A DNA stretch of 64,000 bases from the NCBI RefSeq assembly GCF_012113595.1, contig NZ_CP050831.1, forward strand, positions 1,674,001 through 1,738,000, in the 5' to 3' direction. The translations under genes were made by a program, and so were the position numbers. The stretch's first letter is position 1, and every line of letters starts with the position of its first letter. Of the stretch, positions 9,020 through 17,150 are shown piece after piece. The notes under the pieces are model-generated. The model was not told the origin of the DNA and ran no database searches. It saw only the letters and a program-made list of their open reading frames with translations. This DNA comes from Bacteroides faecium. GTDB lineage: Bacteria > Bacteroidota > Bacteroidia > Bacteroidales > Bacteroidaceae.

Positions 9020-9117
9020 GTGAAGGGAGTGAAGAACAAATACTTTATATTTGATGTCCCGTTTCACCCATAAGTCGCTGATTCATAGTTGTTCATCTGA
9101 AGGTGAAACTGGTGAAC
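9020..9117. repeat. Right arm of 98-nt inverted repeat
   Basis: This is the reverse-complement partner of 8645-8742, the same length and ungapped, separated from it by 277 nt. A transcript through the region from either strand could fold into a long imperfect hairpin with the tandem repeats in the loop. Confidence 0.9.
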
Positions 9118-9230
9118 CCTTTGAACGTATATTATAGTTATAGGTTAATCTTAGAGGTTTTTGTACTGAGTTTATTACTATGATTTCTAAATTATACGGA
9201 TTTTCTTTCTCCTTTTCTGATTTTATATTC

Positions 9231-9238
9231 TATCTTTG
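9231..9238 (+). promoter_or_regulatory. Promoter -7 element before the 161-aa gene
   Basis: TATCTTTG is an exact match to TAnnTTTG. No clear TTTG is seen at the -33 position. Transcription would start near 9245, leaving a leader of about 240 nt before the ATG at 9484. Confidence 0.5.
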
Positions 9239-9244
9239 TAGTGC

Positions 9245-9483
9245 TCTTTATCAAATCTACAACAGGGGAACCTGCTGTATCAATGTGGCAGGCTTTTTTA
9301 TGTCTGTCTCCATTTTCTATATGGCGGTTTCGTACCCCCATGTAGGATGTTAATGCACCTACTGCTGTTGTGGAATGGTGAAGAGCAATGGGACAGGCGG
9401 AACCGCTTCTTTTATTTTCTAAAACTACCTTTCTGTATCGCCCCATTGAGCTTAATTTATTCACCATTTAATTTTAAATTCTT
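9245..9483 (+). other. Long 5' leader with possible attenuator
   Basis: Near its start, CCTGC (9271-9275) can pair with GCAGG (9288-9292) ahead of six T, which looks like a small terminator. CAGG (9263-9266) can instead pair with CCTG (9271-9274), so the two hairpins exclude each other. A second short GC dyad, GGCGGAACCGC, lies near 9400 before a T-rich stretch. An antisense 91-codon frame (9192-9467) overlaps the leader. The stems are short, so regulation is speculative. Confidence 0.35.
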
Positions 9484-9969
9484 ATGGAAGAGGTTTTAAA
9501 CAATCAGCAAGTTCGCCCGGGGGACGCAACACAATTCATGCATGCCATTTTTTCATCAGATGATGAAATGATGACTTTTTATCTGACATTCAGTCGTTTT
9601 GTTAATCCTGACAGTTATTTGGTGCAATGCACCGACCGGAAAAGATTGGAAGATTTGGCTAATGTACTTCGTAGCAATGTGGTGGCTTTTAATGCTATTC
9701 ATAGCTATAAGTCTATAAGTGTGAAAGAGGTTATTAAAGGATTTGGAATGTATATGATGAGTATTCATATTTCTAATGCCAATCGTCAGCAAGGTGCCGA
9801 TGCGGTAGGCAGTTTGATTAATTGCGTAATAGATACAACCAAAAATAGTTGGCAATTTAGGAAAATGAGTCGGGCTAACTATATGCATCTTGAAAATGTA
9901 AGATACTTGCTGAATCGGTTGAATACGGAAATTGATGAGAAAGAAGATGGTAAAGCAATAAACTTGTAA
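9484..9969 (+). CDS. Hypothetical protein, 161 aa
   Basis: I do not recognise a family. The product is soluble-looking, with no signal peptide or membrane segment. It starts MEEVLNNQQVRPGD and is mostly helical in composition (DRKRLEDLANVLRSNVVAFN, LENVRYLLNRLNTEIDE). It contains TFSRFVNPDSYLV near the middle. It is monocistronic, preceded by a 240-nt leader and followed by a -7/-33 promoter for the next gene. The location between repeat elements and a broken nuclease gene suggests an accessory function. Confidence 0.7.
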   Translation: MEEVLNNQQVRPGDATQFMHAIFSSDDEMMTFYLTFSRFVNPDSYLVQCTDRKRLEDLANVLRSNVVAFNAIHSYKSISVKEVIKGFGMYMMSIHISNANRQQGADAVGSLINCVIDTTKNSWQFRKMSRANYMHLENVRYLLNRLNTEIDEKEDGKAINL

Positions 9970-9990
9970 TGCAAAATTCTATCCTTCTTC

Positions 9991-10019
9991 TTTGTTTTGG
10001 CGTTATTTTTATACCTTTG
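9991..10019 (+). promoter_or_regulatory. Promoter of the DUF1016 gene
   Basis: TTTG at 9991-9994 and the exact -7 element TACCTTTG at 10012-10019, with a 17-nt spacer (slightly short for Bacteroides), 21 bp before the original ATG at 10041. Confidence 0.55.
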
Positions 10020-10040
10020 TGAGAAATAACTAAGATATCA

Positions 10041-11174
10041 ATGAATATAAGCCAAAACTACAGAGAAGCAGTAAAGGCCATTAAAGAAGCCATCTTACGC
10101 AGCCAATATCGTGCTGTATCTTCCGTAAACAAAGAATAACTATCATTGTATTACGGCATTGGAAAATACGTGTCAGAGAACTCGCGTGAAGGCTTTTGGG
10201 GTAAAGCTGCAATAGAAACCATAAGTCGGCAGTTACAGGCAGAACTGCCCGGCTTACGGGGCTTTTCGGCAGCGAACATCAAGTTTATGCGTCAATTTTA
10301 TGAAATATGGAGTGTTGATTTGAAATCGCTAACTGCAGTTAGCGAAATAAGCGATACTCAATCGCTAACCGCAGTTAGCGAAATTGATATTTTGCAGTTG
10401 GTTGAGAGTGATAATGCTATAGAAGAAAGATTTGACTTGTCTATGTTTGTTTCACTTGGGTTTACACATCATATGATAATTGTCCGCAAAGTTGGTCCGC
10501 TTACAGAACGATTGTTTTATATTCATCAAGCTGTGATAAATAAGTGGAGCAAAGAAATTTTGACGGCGAGAATCGACGATGATTTATATAATCATAGGGG
10601 AGAGTTAGCCCATAATTTCATTCAGACCATTCCTGATAATCGGCAAACGCTTAAGACTATTGGAATGTTCAAGGATGAATATCTGCTTGACTTTATTAAT
10701 GTAGAAGAACTCGGTGAACGGGATAAAGAGGATATTGACGAGCGGGTAATAGAACAGGAAATTGTACATAACGTGAAAAAGTTTATAATGACTTTCGGGC
10801 GTGATTTTGCATTTGTGGGCAATCAGTATAAATTGGAAGTGTTTGGTGTAGAGCACTTTCCCGACTTGATTTTCTTTAATCGGGAGTTGAATGCATTAGT
10901 TATAATTGAGTTGAAGAAAGGGGCGTTTAAACCGTCATATTTGGGACAGCTATGTACTTACTTGCGCCTTGCTGATGACCAAATGCGTAAACCTCATGAA
11001 AATCCATCAATTGGAATCGTACTGTGTAAGAGCGCTGATAAAAAATATGTGGAATATGTAATTCAGGACTATGATAAACCGATGGGAGTTGCTACATACA
11101 AAACATCCGATGAGATGCCGGAAAAGCTGAAACGGGTTTTGCCTGGCGTGGAAGATTTGAAAAAGCTCTTATAG
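10041..11174 (+). pseudogene. DUF1016/YhcG PDDEXK nuclease gene split by in-frame stop
   Basis: The frame opens at ATG 10041 with MNISQNYREAVKAIKEAILR, reads 32 codons to VNKE, meets TAA at 10137-10139 and continues in the same frame with LSLYYGIGKYVSENSR to 11174. Family members commonly read KEQL at this point, so one C-to-T change of a CAA codon explains the break. The full frame would give 377 aa, the normal size. The N-terminal DUF1016_N region contains the GFSAANIKFMRQFYEIW motif. The C-terminal nuclease fold shows PDLIFFN and IIELKKGAF (the D...ExK signature). Restarting at TTG 10146 could give 342 aa, but no good ribosome site is seen. A sequencing error is also possible. Such proteins are linked to DNA processing and defence. 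Confidence 0.8.
10326..10381 (+). repeat. Two in-frame 20-bp palindromes inside the DUF1016 gene
   Basis: TCGCTAACTGCAGTTAGCGA (10326-10345) is a perfect 20-bp palindrome. A second copy at 10362-10381 differs at one base. They lie 36 nt apart, exactly 12 codons, and both encode SLTAVSE in frame. Confidence 0.9.
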
Positions 11175-11226
11175 TAATAAAATCAAGATGTAACGTAAAG
11201 TAAAGCATCTGTAACCTGCCCGATAG

Positions 11227-11260
11227 AAAAGGAGTTCAATCTTTTGTGCTCCTTTTTTTT
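11227..11260 (+). terminator. Terminator after DUF1016 gene
   Basis: AAAAGGAG (11227-11234) pairs with CTCCTTTT (11249-11256), followed by T to 11260. It overlaps the -33 element of the next promoter. Confidence 0.75.
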
Positions 11261-11275
11261 ATTGTCGTAACTTTG
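11243..11275 (+). promoter_or_regulatory. Promoter of GH35 gene
   Basis: TTTG at 11243-11246, a 21-nt spacer, then the exact -7 element TAACTTTG at 11268-11275, 32 bp before the ATG. Confidence 0.7.
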
Positions 11276-11307
11276 TCTGCGGATAATCAGATAAAAAACG
11301 AACTGTT

Positions 11308-13014
11308 ATGAGAAACACATTCTTTTGGATTTTATTCCTTTTTATTTTGCCTCTTCAGGCACAGCAGAAACTTCCTTCTTTGCAGAAGCAGGGAAGTGCC
11401 ACGCAACTTGTTGTAGATGGCAAGCCGTTTTTAGTTATCGGTGGAGAGTTGGGTAACTCTTCGGCTTCATCCATCGAAGACATAGAACGTATTTTCCCAA
11501 AATTACAACGTATGGGGTTGAATACGGTTTTAGTTCCCGCCTACTGGGACTTGACAGAACCCACAGAAGGTACATTCGACTTTACCTTAACAGATAAAGT
11601 GATTCAACAAGCTCGTGCGAATGATTTGAAAGTTGTTTTTCTTTGGTTTGGTGCCTGGAAAAACTCGATGAGCTGTTACGCTCCGCTATGGTTTAAAAAA
11701 GATTATAAGAAATATCCCCGTGCCTATACGAAAGCCGGGAAACCGCTTGAAATAGCCAGTTCTTTCTCTGAAAATGTATTCCAGGCAGATAGCAAGGCTT
11801 TCTCTGAATGGATGAAGCATATAGCAAGCATTGACAAAGAAGGAACCGTAATCATGGTTCAGATAGAGAATGAGATCGGTATGTTGGAAGATGCCCGCGA
11901 TTACTCCAAGGAAGCGGACAAACTGTTTAATGCACCTGTTCCGCCCCTTTTCATCGACTATTTGGAGAAGAACAAAAAGCAACTGCACCCTGAAATGCTG
12001 GCAAAATGGGAAAGCCGGGGATTCAAGAAGCAGGGCACTTGGCAGGAAGTGTTCGGCGCGGATGTCTACACGGATGAGATTTTTATGGCATGGTCATATG
12101 CGCAGTATGTGGAACGGATGGCTAAGATAGCACGCTCCATTCATAACGTACCCTTGTATGTGAATGCTGCCATGAACAGCAGGGGAAGAAAACCGGGAGA
12201 ATACCCCTCGGCAGGTCCATTGGCTCACTTGATAGACGTATGGCATTATGGAGCGCCCAGCATTGATTTTCTGGCTCCCGATTTATATGATAAAGGTTTT
12301 GTGGATTGGGTGGCGAAGTATAAATTGCCCAATAACCCGCTCTTTATCCCGGAAATCCGGTTGGAAGATAATGACGGTGTACGTGCTTTCTATGTATTTG
12401 GCGAGCACGATGCTATCGGTTTCTGTCCTTTCTCTATCGAGAATGGTTCGGATAAGGCAGACTCTCCTTTAGTACAGAGTTATGGCAAACTGAAGGAATT
12501 AATGCCTTTATTAACCAAATATCAGGGCAAAGGAATGATGAACGGTCTTTTGTTTGACGGTGAGAACAGGGAACGGATATTAGCATGTGATGATTTGGAA
12601 ATTACCTGTCGTCACTATTTCACTTTGCCGTGGGATGCCCGTGCCCGTAATGGCAGTGTATGGGCTGAAGGTGGCGGCATTCTGTTACGCCTGGCTCCCA
12701 ATGAGTATATCGTTGCCGGCAGTGGTATTGTGCTTGAATTCAGGAAGAAAGGAGAGGGTAAGGTAAAAGGTTCGCAAGCATTAGGTGAGGACGGCTTTGT
12801 CAGTGTCGGTGGAAAGGCGCAAAAGCAGGAGAATACTTGGCAGGGCGGTTTGAGAGCCGGTATCGGTTCCGTAGATGAAGTGAGTGTCAATGAAGACGGT
12901 TCTCTGAAATATATCCGGCGTTTGAATGGCGACCAAGACCATCAGGGAAGGCACGTGCGTATTCCCGTGGGTGAGTTTAGCATTTTACACGTGAAGTTAT
13001 ATGAATATAAGTAA
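11308..13014 (+). CDS. GH35-type beta-galactosidase with DUF5597-like C-terminus
   Basis: The 568-aa secreted enzyme has a signal peptide ending PLQAQ. The barrel opens with GKPFLVIGGELGNSSASS, and MGLNTVLVPAYWDLTEP matches GH35 and related clan GH-A enzymes. The likely acid/base is Glu189 in QIENEIG and the likely nucleophile is Glu349 in FIPEIRLED. The C-terminal part from about residue 395 (ITCRHYFTLPWDARA, LRLAPNEYIVAGSGIVLEF) fits the DUF5597 domain found on Bacteroidetes GH35 proteins. It is predicted to remove terminal beta-galactose in the periplasm. It has its own promoter and no PUL partners nearby. The gap 13015-13085 to the convergent gene shows no strong terminator. Confidence 0.85.
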   Translation: MRNTFFWILFLFILPLQAQQKLPSLQKQGSATQLVVDGKPFLVIGGELGNSSASSIEDIERIFPKLQRMGLNTVLVPAYWDLTEPTEGTFDFTLTDKVIQQARANDLKVVFLWFGAWKNSMSCYAPLWFKKDYKKYPRAYTKAGKPLEIASSFSENVFQADSKAFSEWMKHIASIDKEGTVIMVQIENEIGMLEDARDYSKEADKLFNAPVPPLFIDYLEKNKKQLHPEMLAKWESRGFKKQGTWQEVFGADVYTDEIFMAWSYAQYVERMAKIARSIHNVPLYVNAAMNSRGRKPGEYPSAGPLAHLIDVWHYGAPSIDFLAPDLYDKGFVDWVAKYKLPNNPLFIPEIRLEDNDGVRAFYVFGEHDAIGFCPFSIENGSDKADSPLVQSYGKLKELMPLLTKYQGKGMMNGLLFDGENRERILACDDLEITCRHYFTLPWDARARNGSVWAEGGGILLRLAPNEYIVAGSGIVLEFRKKGEGKVKGSQALGEDGFVSVGGKAQKQENTWQGGLRAGIGSVDEVSVNEDGSLKYIRRLNGDQDHQGRHVRIPVGEFSILHVKLYEYK

Positions 13015-13085
13015 CGGGTATAAATTACCGATATAAATCATGCTATAAATCACGTATACAAATAAAGAGAAATACGAAAGAATAC

Positions 13086-13730
13086 TTAACGCTTGCTTTC
13101 ACCTAGTACGAGCAAACTTTCCGGTCCCATATTGAATAGCAGATCTATAATGCTCAGATTGGGAAGAAAGCCTAGTTTGGACTCAAAAACCTGATAATAG
13201 GGCTGCGGGACAAATTCCGTATCCGTTGTCCGAAAATCTTTCTTAGGATGAATAACTTCCCGGAAATCGACTTCTTCGGGAGTGAACTCTATCTTATATT
13301 CAGAGGTACGTTCCATATCAGGATGAATATCTATCAATTCGCAGACTAACCGGCAAATTTCTTCGTTGAAATCGACCAAAAACTCATATTTCTTCTCATA
13401 GAAAGGACGGAAATCGTCTTTGTAGTATTCAAAGAAAGGAGTACTGTTGTAAGCTGATTCAATCGCGTTCCAATGCAAATGTCTCCAGTTGCCGTGGTCG
13501 GAGATACGAATATCTTTCATCGGACATTTCAGTGTATCGGGCTTTACTGTCGGGATGGAAAGCGCTAACTCTCCGCCAGGGCCGGCAATCGTGCAACGAT
13601 TACGGTATGTCTGTTTGATATAGTGGTCGTGCTGCTCTACGAACACTTTATCGTAAGCTAGTAGCTTAGTATAATACTCAACAGGAGCGAGATAAGCTGA
13701 AGATAAATAAGCTGTTTTCATTTCTTTCAT
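13086..13730 (-). CDS. WbqC family protein
   Basis: The product is 214 aa from ATG 13730 (MKEMKTAYLSSAYLAPVEYY). The open frame reaches back to 13781, but that would overlap the preceding gene by 31 nt. TAYLSSAYLAPVEYYTKL, FVEQHDHYIKQTYRNRC and the W-R-H-L-H-W run are typical of the WbqC-like family (often 190-240 aa), whose members occur in O-antigen clusters and elsewhere. The biochemical role is unknown. It is last in the dapB-lepB-lepB paralogue-wbqC gene string, 20 bp after its neighbour, so it is likely co-transcribed. A later start at 13721 is equally possible. Confidence 0.8.
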   Translation of the reverse strand: MKEMKTAYLSSAYLAPVEYYTKLLAYDKVFVEQHDHYIKQTYRNRCTIAGPGGELALSIPTVKPDTLKCPMKDIRISDHGNWRHLHWNAIESAYNSTPFFEYYKDDFRPFYEKKYEFLVDFNEEICRLVCELIDIHPDMERTSEYKIEFTPEEVDFREVIHPKKDFRTTDTEFVPQPYYQVFESKLGFLPNLSIIDLLFNMGPESLLVLGESKR

Positions 13731-13750
13731 TTTATGCGTTCGGGCGTCTT

Positions 13751-14692
13751 TTATTTTACCGTTCTGAAGAAGCGGTTCCATCGGTATCCGTCAAACAAGC
13801 CTGTTCCTTTTTCCTTGGAAAACCAAATGACAGCGGCTTTCCCGATGATATGGTCTTGCGGAACGAATCCGAACAGGCGCGAATCGGATAAGTTGATGGT
13901 ATTGTTTGAGCCCATCCAATAGTAATCTTTAGTGAAATAACAATGTTGTGCAGGTTTTCCGTCTATGTATAACGTGTCGTTCTTTATTTCCGCCTGTTTG
14001 CCCTCATGCATTACGAGAGTATTCCGCAATAAGGTGATATTCCAGGGATATACCCGGATATATTTCCCTTTACCGGGGATAATCAGTGGTTTCAGTTCAA
14101 TATCTTTTTTCCGGGATAAAGGCTGTATCCAGTTTTGCCCGTTCATCGCCTGCTCCAACAAGTAATATTCATACCGGCTGAAACTGCGTACATGAGTGCT
14201 GTCGCTGCTTCCCATCAGTCCGTCGTCGTTGATGGACAGTGTATGCATGAGTGAGGTAATCAAGTTTTCCTTGGAGACAGGGTAGGCATAGAGCCTTTTC
14301 TTGTCGGGATTGAGTTTCGATTCGGGAGAAGTGGCGGAGAAAAGGGAGTCTACCAGTAGGGTGTCACCCGGAACGCCGATACAACGGCTGATATAAACTT
14401 CCCGGCGGTCGATGACCGGTTGGCGGATACCGGCAGGATTATTAAATACAACGATGTCTTGCTGCTGCACGGGATGTTCGCCCCAGCGATGATAAGAAAA
14501 AAGCGTCATAAAAGGAACACGCAGTCCGTAGCTCCATTTGTTAACTAAGATGCGCTCGCCCTGGAAAATGGAGTTCTCCATGCCGGTGGAAGGGATAAGG
14601 CAGGACGTAAAAGCAAATCCCCGGAGCAGAAGCACGACGACTACTGCTCCGGCAAATGCTAATATCCATTTGTATTTACGAAAGTTTATCAT
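13751..14692 (-). CDS. Signal peptidase I paralogue lacking the catalytic dyad
   Basis: The 313-aa protein has one N-terminal membrane segment (WILAFAGAVVVVLLLRGFAF) and the S26 family boxes. In E. coli LepB the nucleophile is the last Ser of PSGS and the base is the Lys before R in KRAVGLPGD. Here the first box reads IPSTGMENS, with Gly37 at the nucleophile position. The second reads REVYISRCIGVPGD, with Ser102 at the Lys position. The adjacent 495-aa paralogue keeps both. The C-terminal box YYWMGSNNTINLSDSRLFGFVP is intact in outline, so the fold should persist. It is probably a pseudoenzyme, perhaps a partner or chaperone of the active peptidase or of precursors. Confidence 0.85.
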   Translation of the reverse strand: MINFRKYKWILAFAGAVVVVLLLRGFAFTSCLIPSTGMENSIFQGERILVNKWSYGLRVPFMTLFSYHRWGEHPVQQQDIVVFNNPAGIRQPVIDRREVYISRCIGVPGDTLLVDSLFSATSPESKLNPDKKRLYAYPVSKENLITSLMHTLSINDDGLMGSSDSTHVRSFSRYEYYLLEQAMNGQNWIQPLSRKKDIELKPLIIPGKGKYIRVYPWNITLLRNTLVMHEGKQAEIKNDTLYIDGKPAQHCYFTKDYYWMGSNNTINLSDSRLFGFVPQDHIIGKAAVIWFSKEKGTGLFDGYRWNRFFRTVK

Positions 14693-14780
14693 ATTACTCC
14701 AATCTCGTATATACGTTTATCCACGGGAAAGCCGGATTCTTTATAGAAAATTTTAGACGCGTCTAAAACATAGAATCTGC

Positions 14781-16268
14781 TTAGTCTACCCACTTGAACA
14801 GGCGGTTCCAGCGAATCTTGCCGTCAAACCATCCGCGGTCTTTGTCAAGTGATAGCCATACAACAATAGGTTTGCCTACTACGTGATCTTCGGGAACAAA
14901 GCCCCAGTAACGGGAGTCGGCAGAGTTGTGGCGGTTGTCACCCATCATCCAGTAATAATCCATCTTAAAGGTATACTGGTCGGTCTTTTCACCATTGATA
15001 TAGATGCCGTCCGGCTTGATTTCCAGTTTGTTGCCTTCGTAAGCTACGATGCAACGTTCGTAGATAGGAAGATTATCCTCTGTCAGCGTAATGGTGGCTC
15101 CCTTAGCGGGAATCCAGATAGGACCGTAGTTGTTGCGATCCCACTTGGTGTACAAATTAGCAGGATACATCGGACCTTCTGTGAAATCTTCCGGTTCCAT
15201 GACAATCTTGCTAATCAGTTTTTTATTGTTCGAGAGGGTATCATACATTTTCTTTGTAAGTGGCAAATGATAGACTGGAGTCATTTTGCCTTGTGCATTC
15301 CGGTTGCTCAACCCTATCTGAGTGAAAACTTCTTCCCATGCGGAATCATCATATAAAGTTTGATCGGCTTTGCTGATACCTAGCTCGCGGAACATATCTT
15401 CGGAAATGTATGGTCCTGTAGTCTGAACGAAATAGTTAAATTGCAGGTTTTCCGGATTTTCGATGGCTTTTCCATCAATCATTACTTGTCCGTCTACAAT
15501 CTGGAGAGTATCTCCCGGTAAACCGACACAGCGTTTTACGTAATTCTCACGACGGTCCACAGGACGCCAAAGAACGTCTCCATAAGTACGTTTGTCTGAA
15601 AGGATTTGTTTACGTCCGGCATTATAATATAAATCATAGACAGCCTGTTGCTGTTGGCGTGTCAGACTATCCATTTCTATATGTTTGGGATATTTTTGTT
15701 TACCTATGCCGTAAGCCAGTGTATAGAAATCCGTAGTCTGCTGATAATTGACAGCTACCGTATCGCCTGCCGGGAAGTTGAACACAACAATGTCATTCAG
15801 CTTCACCTTGCCGAATCCCGGAACCCGTTTGTATTTCCATTGCGGCCACTCGATGTACGATTTGGTGTTGACGAGCGGCAGTGTATGTTGTGCCAACGGC
15901 ATGGAAAGCGGAGTGTTCGGTACACGTGGTCCGTAACTCATCTTGCTCACATACAGGAAGTCGCCTACCAGCAATGACTTTTCCAAAGAAGAAGAAGGAA
16001 TCTGATAATTCTGGAAGATGTAGATATTGACGAAGTAGACGGCTACCAACGCAAAGACGATGGCATCTATCCAGCTCATAACGCTGCGTACCGCCGGATT
16101 TTTCGACTTCTTCCAAAAAGACCAGGGTATTTTCTTGGTAATATAAATATCGAAAATAAAGGGAACAACAATCAATCCCCACCAGCTTCGTACCCAAAGC
16201 AGGAAGACGAGATAAAGTAGGATAGCAATGGCGCATTTAATCCATTGTGCGCGTGTGGCTTGTCTCAT
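14781..16268 (-). CDS. lepB: Signal peptidase I (active type, long)
   Basis: The 495-aa protein cleaves signal peptides of exported precursors at the outer face of the inner membrane. Two hydrophobic N-terminal segments are visible (about 10-40 and 66-88). The catalytic Ser94 lies in QIPSSSLEKSL and the base Lys245 in NYVKRCVGLPGD. The box MMGDNRHNSADSRYWGFVP is present near the C-terminus. The protein is much longer than the roughly 320-aa E. coli enzyme because of insertions between the boxes (about 170-235 and 265-400), a pattern of Bacteroidetes LepB. It lies between dapB (34 bp upstream) and the inactive-looking paralogue (88 bp downstream). Confidence 0.93.
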   Translation of the reverse strand: MRQATRAQWIKCAIAILLYLVFLLWVRSWWGLIVVPFIFDIYITKKIPWSFWKKSKNPAVRSVMSWIDAIVFALVAVYFVNIYIFQNYQIPSSSLEKSLLVGDFLYVSKMSYGPRVPNTPLSMPLAQHTLPLVNTKSYIEWPQWKYKRVPGFGKVKLNDIVVFNFPAGDTVAVNYQQTTDFYTLAYGIGKQKYPKHIEMDSLTRQQQQAVYDLYYNAGRKQILSDKRTYGDVLWRPVDRRENYVKRCVGLPGDTLQIVDGQVMIDGKAIENPENLQFNYFVQTTGPYISEDMFRELGISKADQTLYDDSAWEEVFTQIGLSNRNAQGKMTPVYHLPLTKKMYDTLSNNKKLISKIVMEPEDFTEGPMYPANLYTKWDRNNYGPIWIPAKGATITLTEDNLPIYERCIVAYEGNKLEIKPDGIYINGEKTDQYTFKMDYYWMMGDNRHNSADSRYWGFVPEDHVVGKPIVVWLSLDKDRGWFDGKIRWNRLFKWVD

Positions 16269-16302
16269 AATGATATATTTATTTAGAACTAGGTCCTTAA
16301 AT

Positions 16303-17067
16303 TTAGTCGTTCAGGAATGGGAATAAATCACTCATACCCAGGTAGCCTTCGTGCTGGGCTGTATATTCGGCAGCCAATACGGCTCCCAATACAAATCCGC
16401 CACGGCTCTTGGCATCATGCGTGATAGTTATGCTGTCTACATCAGACTCATAGCGTACGGAGTGAAGACCGAAAACTTCTCCTTCTCGGATGGAAGCGAT
16501 AGGAAGTTCGTCGGCGGCACAATCGTTGGTTCCGCTGACGGTGCCGTCCGGTGCTGCAAATGTTCCTTTCACCCATTTGTCTTTGCGGTCTATATTCTGT
16601 AAAATGCCTTCAGCCAGTGTGATGGCTGTTCCGCTGGGAGCATCCAGCTTGTGGATATGATGTGTCTCGCTCATGGTGACGTCATAACCGGGGAATTGGT
16701 TCATAATCTTTGCCAGATACTTGTTCAGTGCAGAGAAAATGGTTACTCCCAAGCTGAAATTAGACGACCAGAAAAGTGTTTTTCCGCCTTCCGTACAGAG
16801 TCTCTTGATTTCTTCGCCATGCTCGTCCATCCATCCGGTGCTGCCTGATACCAGTTTCACTCCGGCCTTGAAAGCCTTTATATAATTACTGTAAGCTACC
16901 ATCGGATTGGTAAATTCTATGGCTACATCGGCAGATTTGAACGCTTCCGATTCGAAGTCATCCTGATTATTGACATCAATGATGCAGACGATTTCATGTC
17001 CGCGACTACGGGCAACCTTTTCTATCTCCTTGCCCATTTTTCCGTAACCGATTAGTGCTATTTTCAT
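16303..17067 (-). CDS. dapB: 4-hydroxy-tetrahydrodipicolinate reductase
   Basis: The product is 254 aa from ATG 17067 (MKIALIGYGKMGKEIEK). The open frame extends to 17133, but the 22 extra residues are not typical and run toward the promoter. It reduces the dipicolinate precursor with NAD(P)H in the lysine/diaminopimelate pathway. The Rossmann motif is GYGKMG. The catalytic His pair and substrate Lys are in ETHHIHKLDAPSGTA. The C-terminal domain carries the SVRYESDVDSITITHDAKSR segment. It is first in the operon with lepB; the -7 element TATCTTTG at 17100-17107 fits the later start. Confidence 0.95.
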   Translation of the reverse strand: MKIALIGYGKMGKEIEKVARSRGHEIVCIIDVNNQDDFESEAFKSADVAIEFTNPMVAYSNYIKAFKAGVKLVSGSTGWMDEHGEEIKRLCTEGGKTLFWSSNFSLGVTIFSALNKYLAKIMNQFPGYDVTMSETHHIHKLDAPSGTAITLAEGILQNIDRKDKWVKGTFAAPDGTVSGTNDCAADELPIASIREGEVFGLHSVRYESDVDSITITHDAKSRGGFVLGAVLAAEYTAQHEGYLGMSDLFPFLND

Positions 17068-17099
17068 TGTTTTCTGACTTATATTCAAAATAATAGTCG

Positions 17100-17107
17100 C
17101 AAAGATA
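17100..17107 (-). promoter_or_regulatory. dapB operon promoter (-7)
   Basis: The - strand reads TATCTTTG, an exact TAnnTTTG match, 32 bp before the dapB ATG. It lies only 10 bp from the divergent -7 element at 17118-17125. No clear -33 TTTG is seen. Confidence 0.6.
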
Positions 17108-17117
17108 AGATTTTTAT

Positions 17118-17125
17118 TACATTTG
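17118..17125 (+). promoter_or_regulatory. DUF2851 gene promoter (-7)
   Basis: TACATTTG is an exact TAnnTTTG match, 25 bp before the ATG at 17151. It is divergent from and nearly overlaps the dapB promoter, so polymerase may not occupy both at once. Confidence 0.6.
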
Positions 17126-17150
17126 CAGCGCACATTAACGTCTTGTTAAC

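Noticed and set aside
8645..9117. Insertion sequence or MITE with terminal inverted repeats
   Set aside because: No transposase frame, no clear target-site duplication, and the arms are long and diverged by 17%. Called a repeat structure rather than a mobile element.
9192..9467. 91-codon frame on the - strand (MVNKLSSMGRYRKVVLENKR...)
   Set aside because: It lies antisense to the presumed leader of the 161-aa gene and ends only 16 bp from its ATG. It has no -7 element of its own and overlaps the hairpins. A real small protein is not excluded, but a conserved leader read backwards explains it better.
17068..17133. Earlier start for dapB
   Set aside because: The added residues precede the Rossmann strand MKIALIGYG, and an exact -7 element lies inside the extension at 17100-17107.
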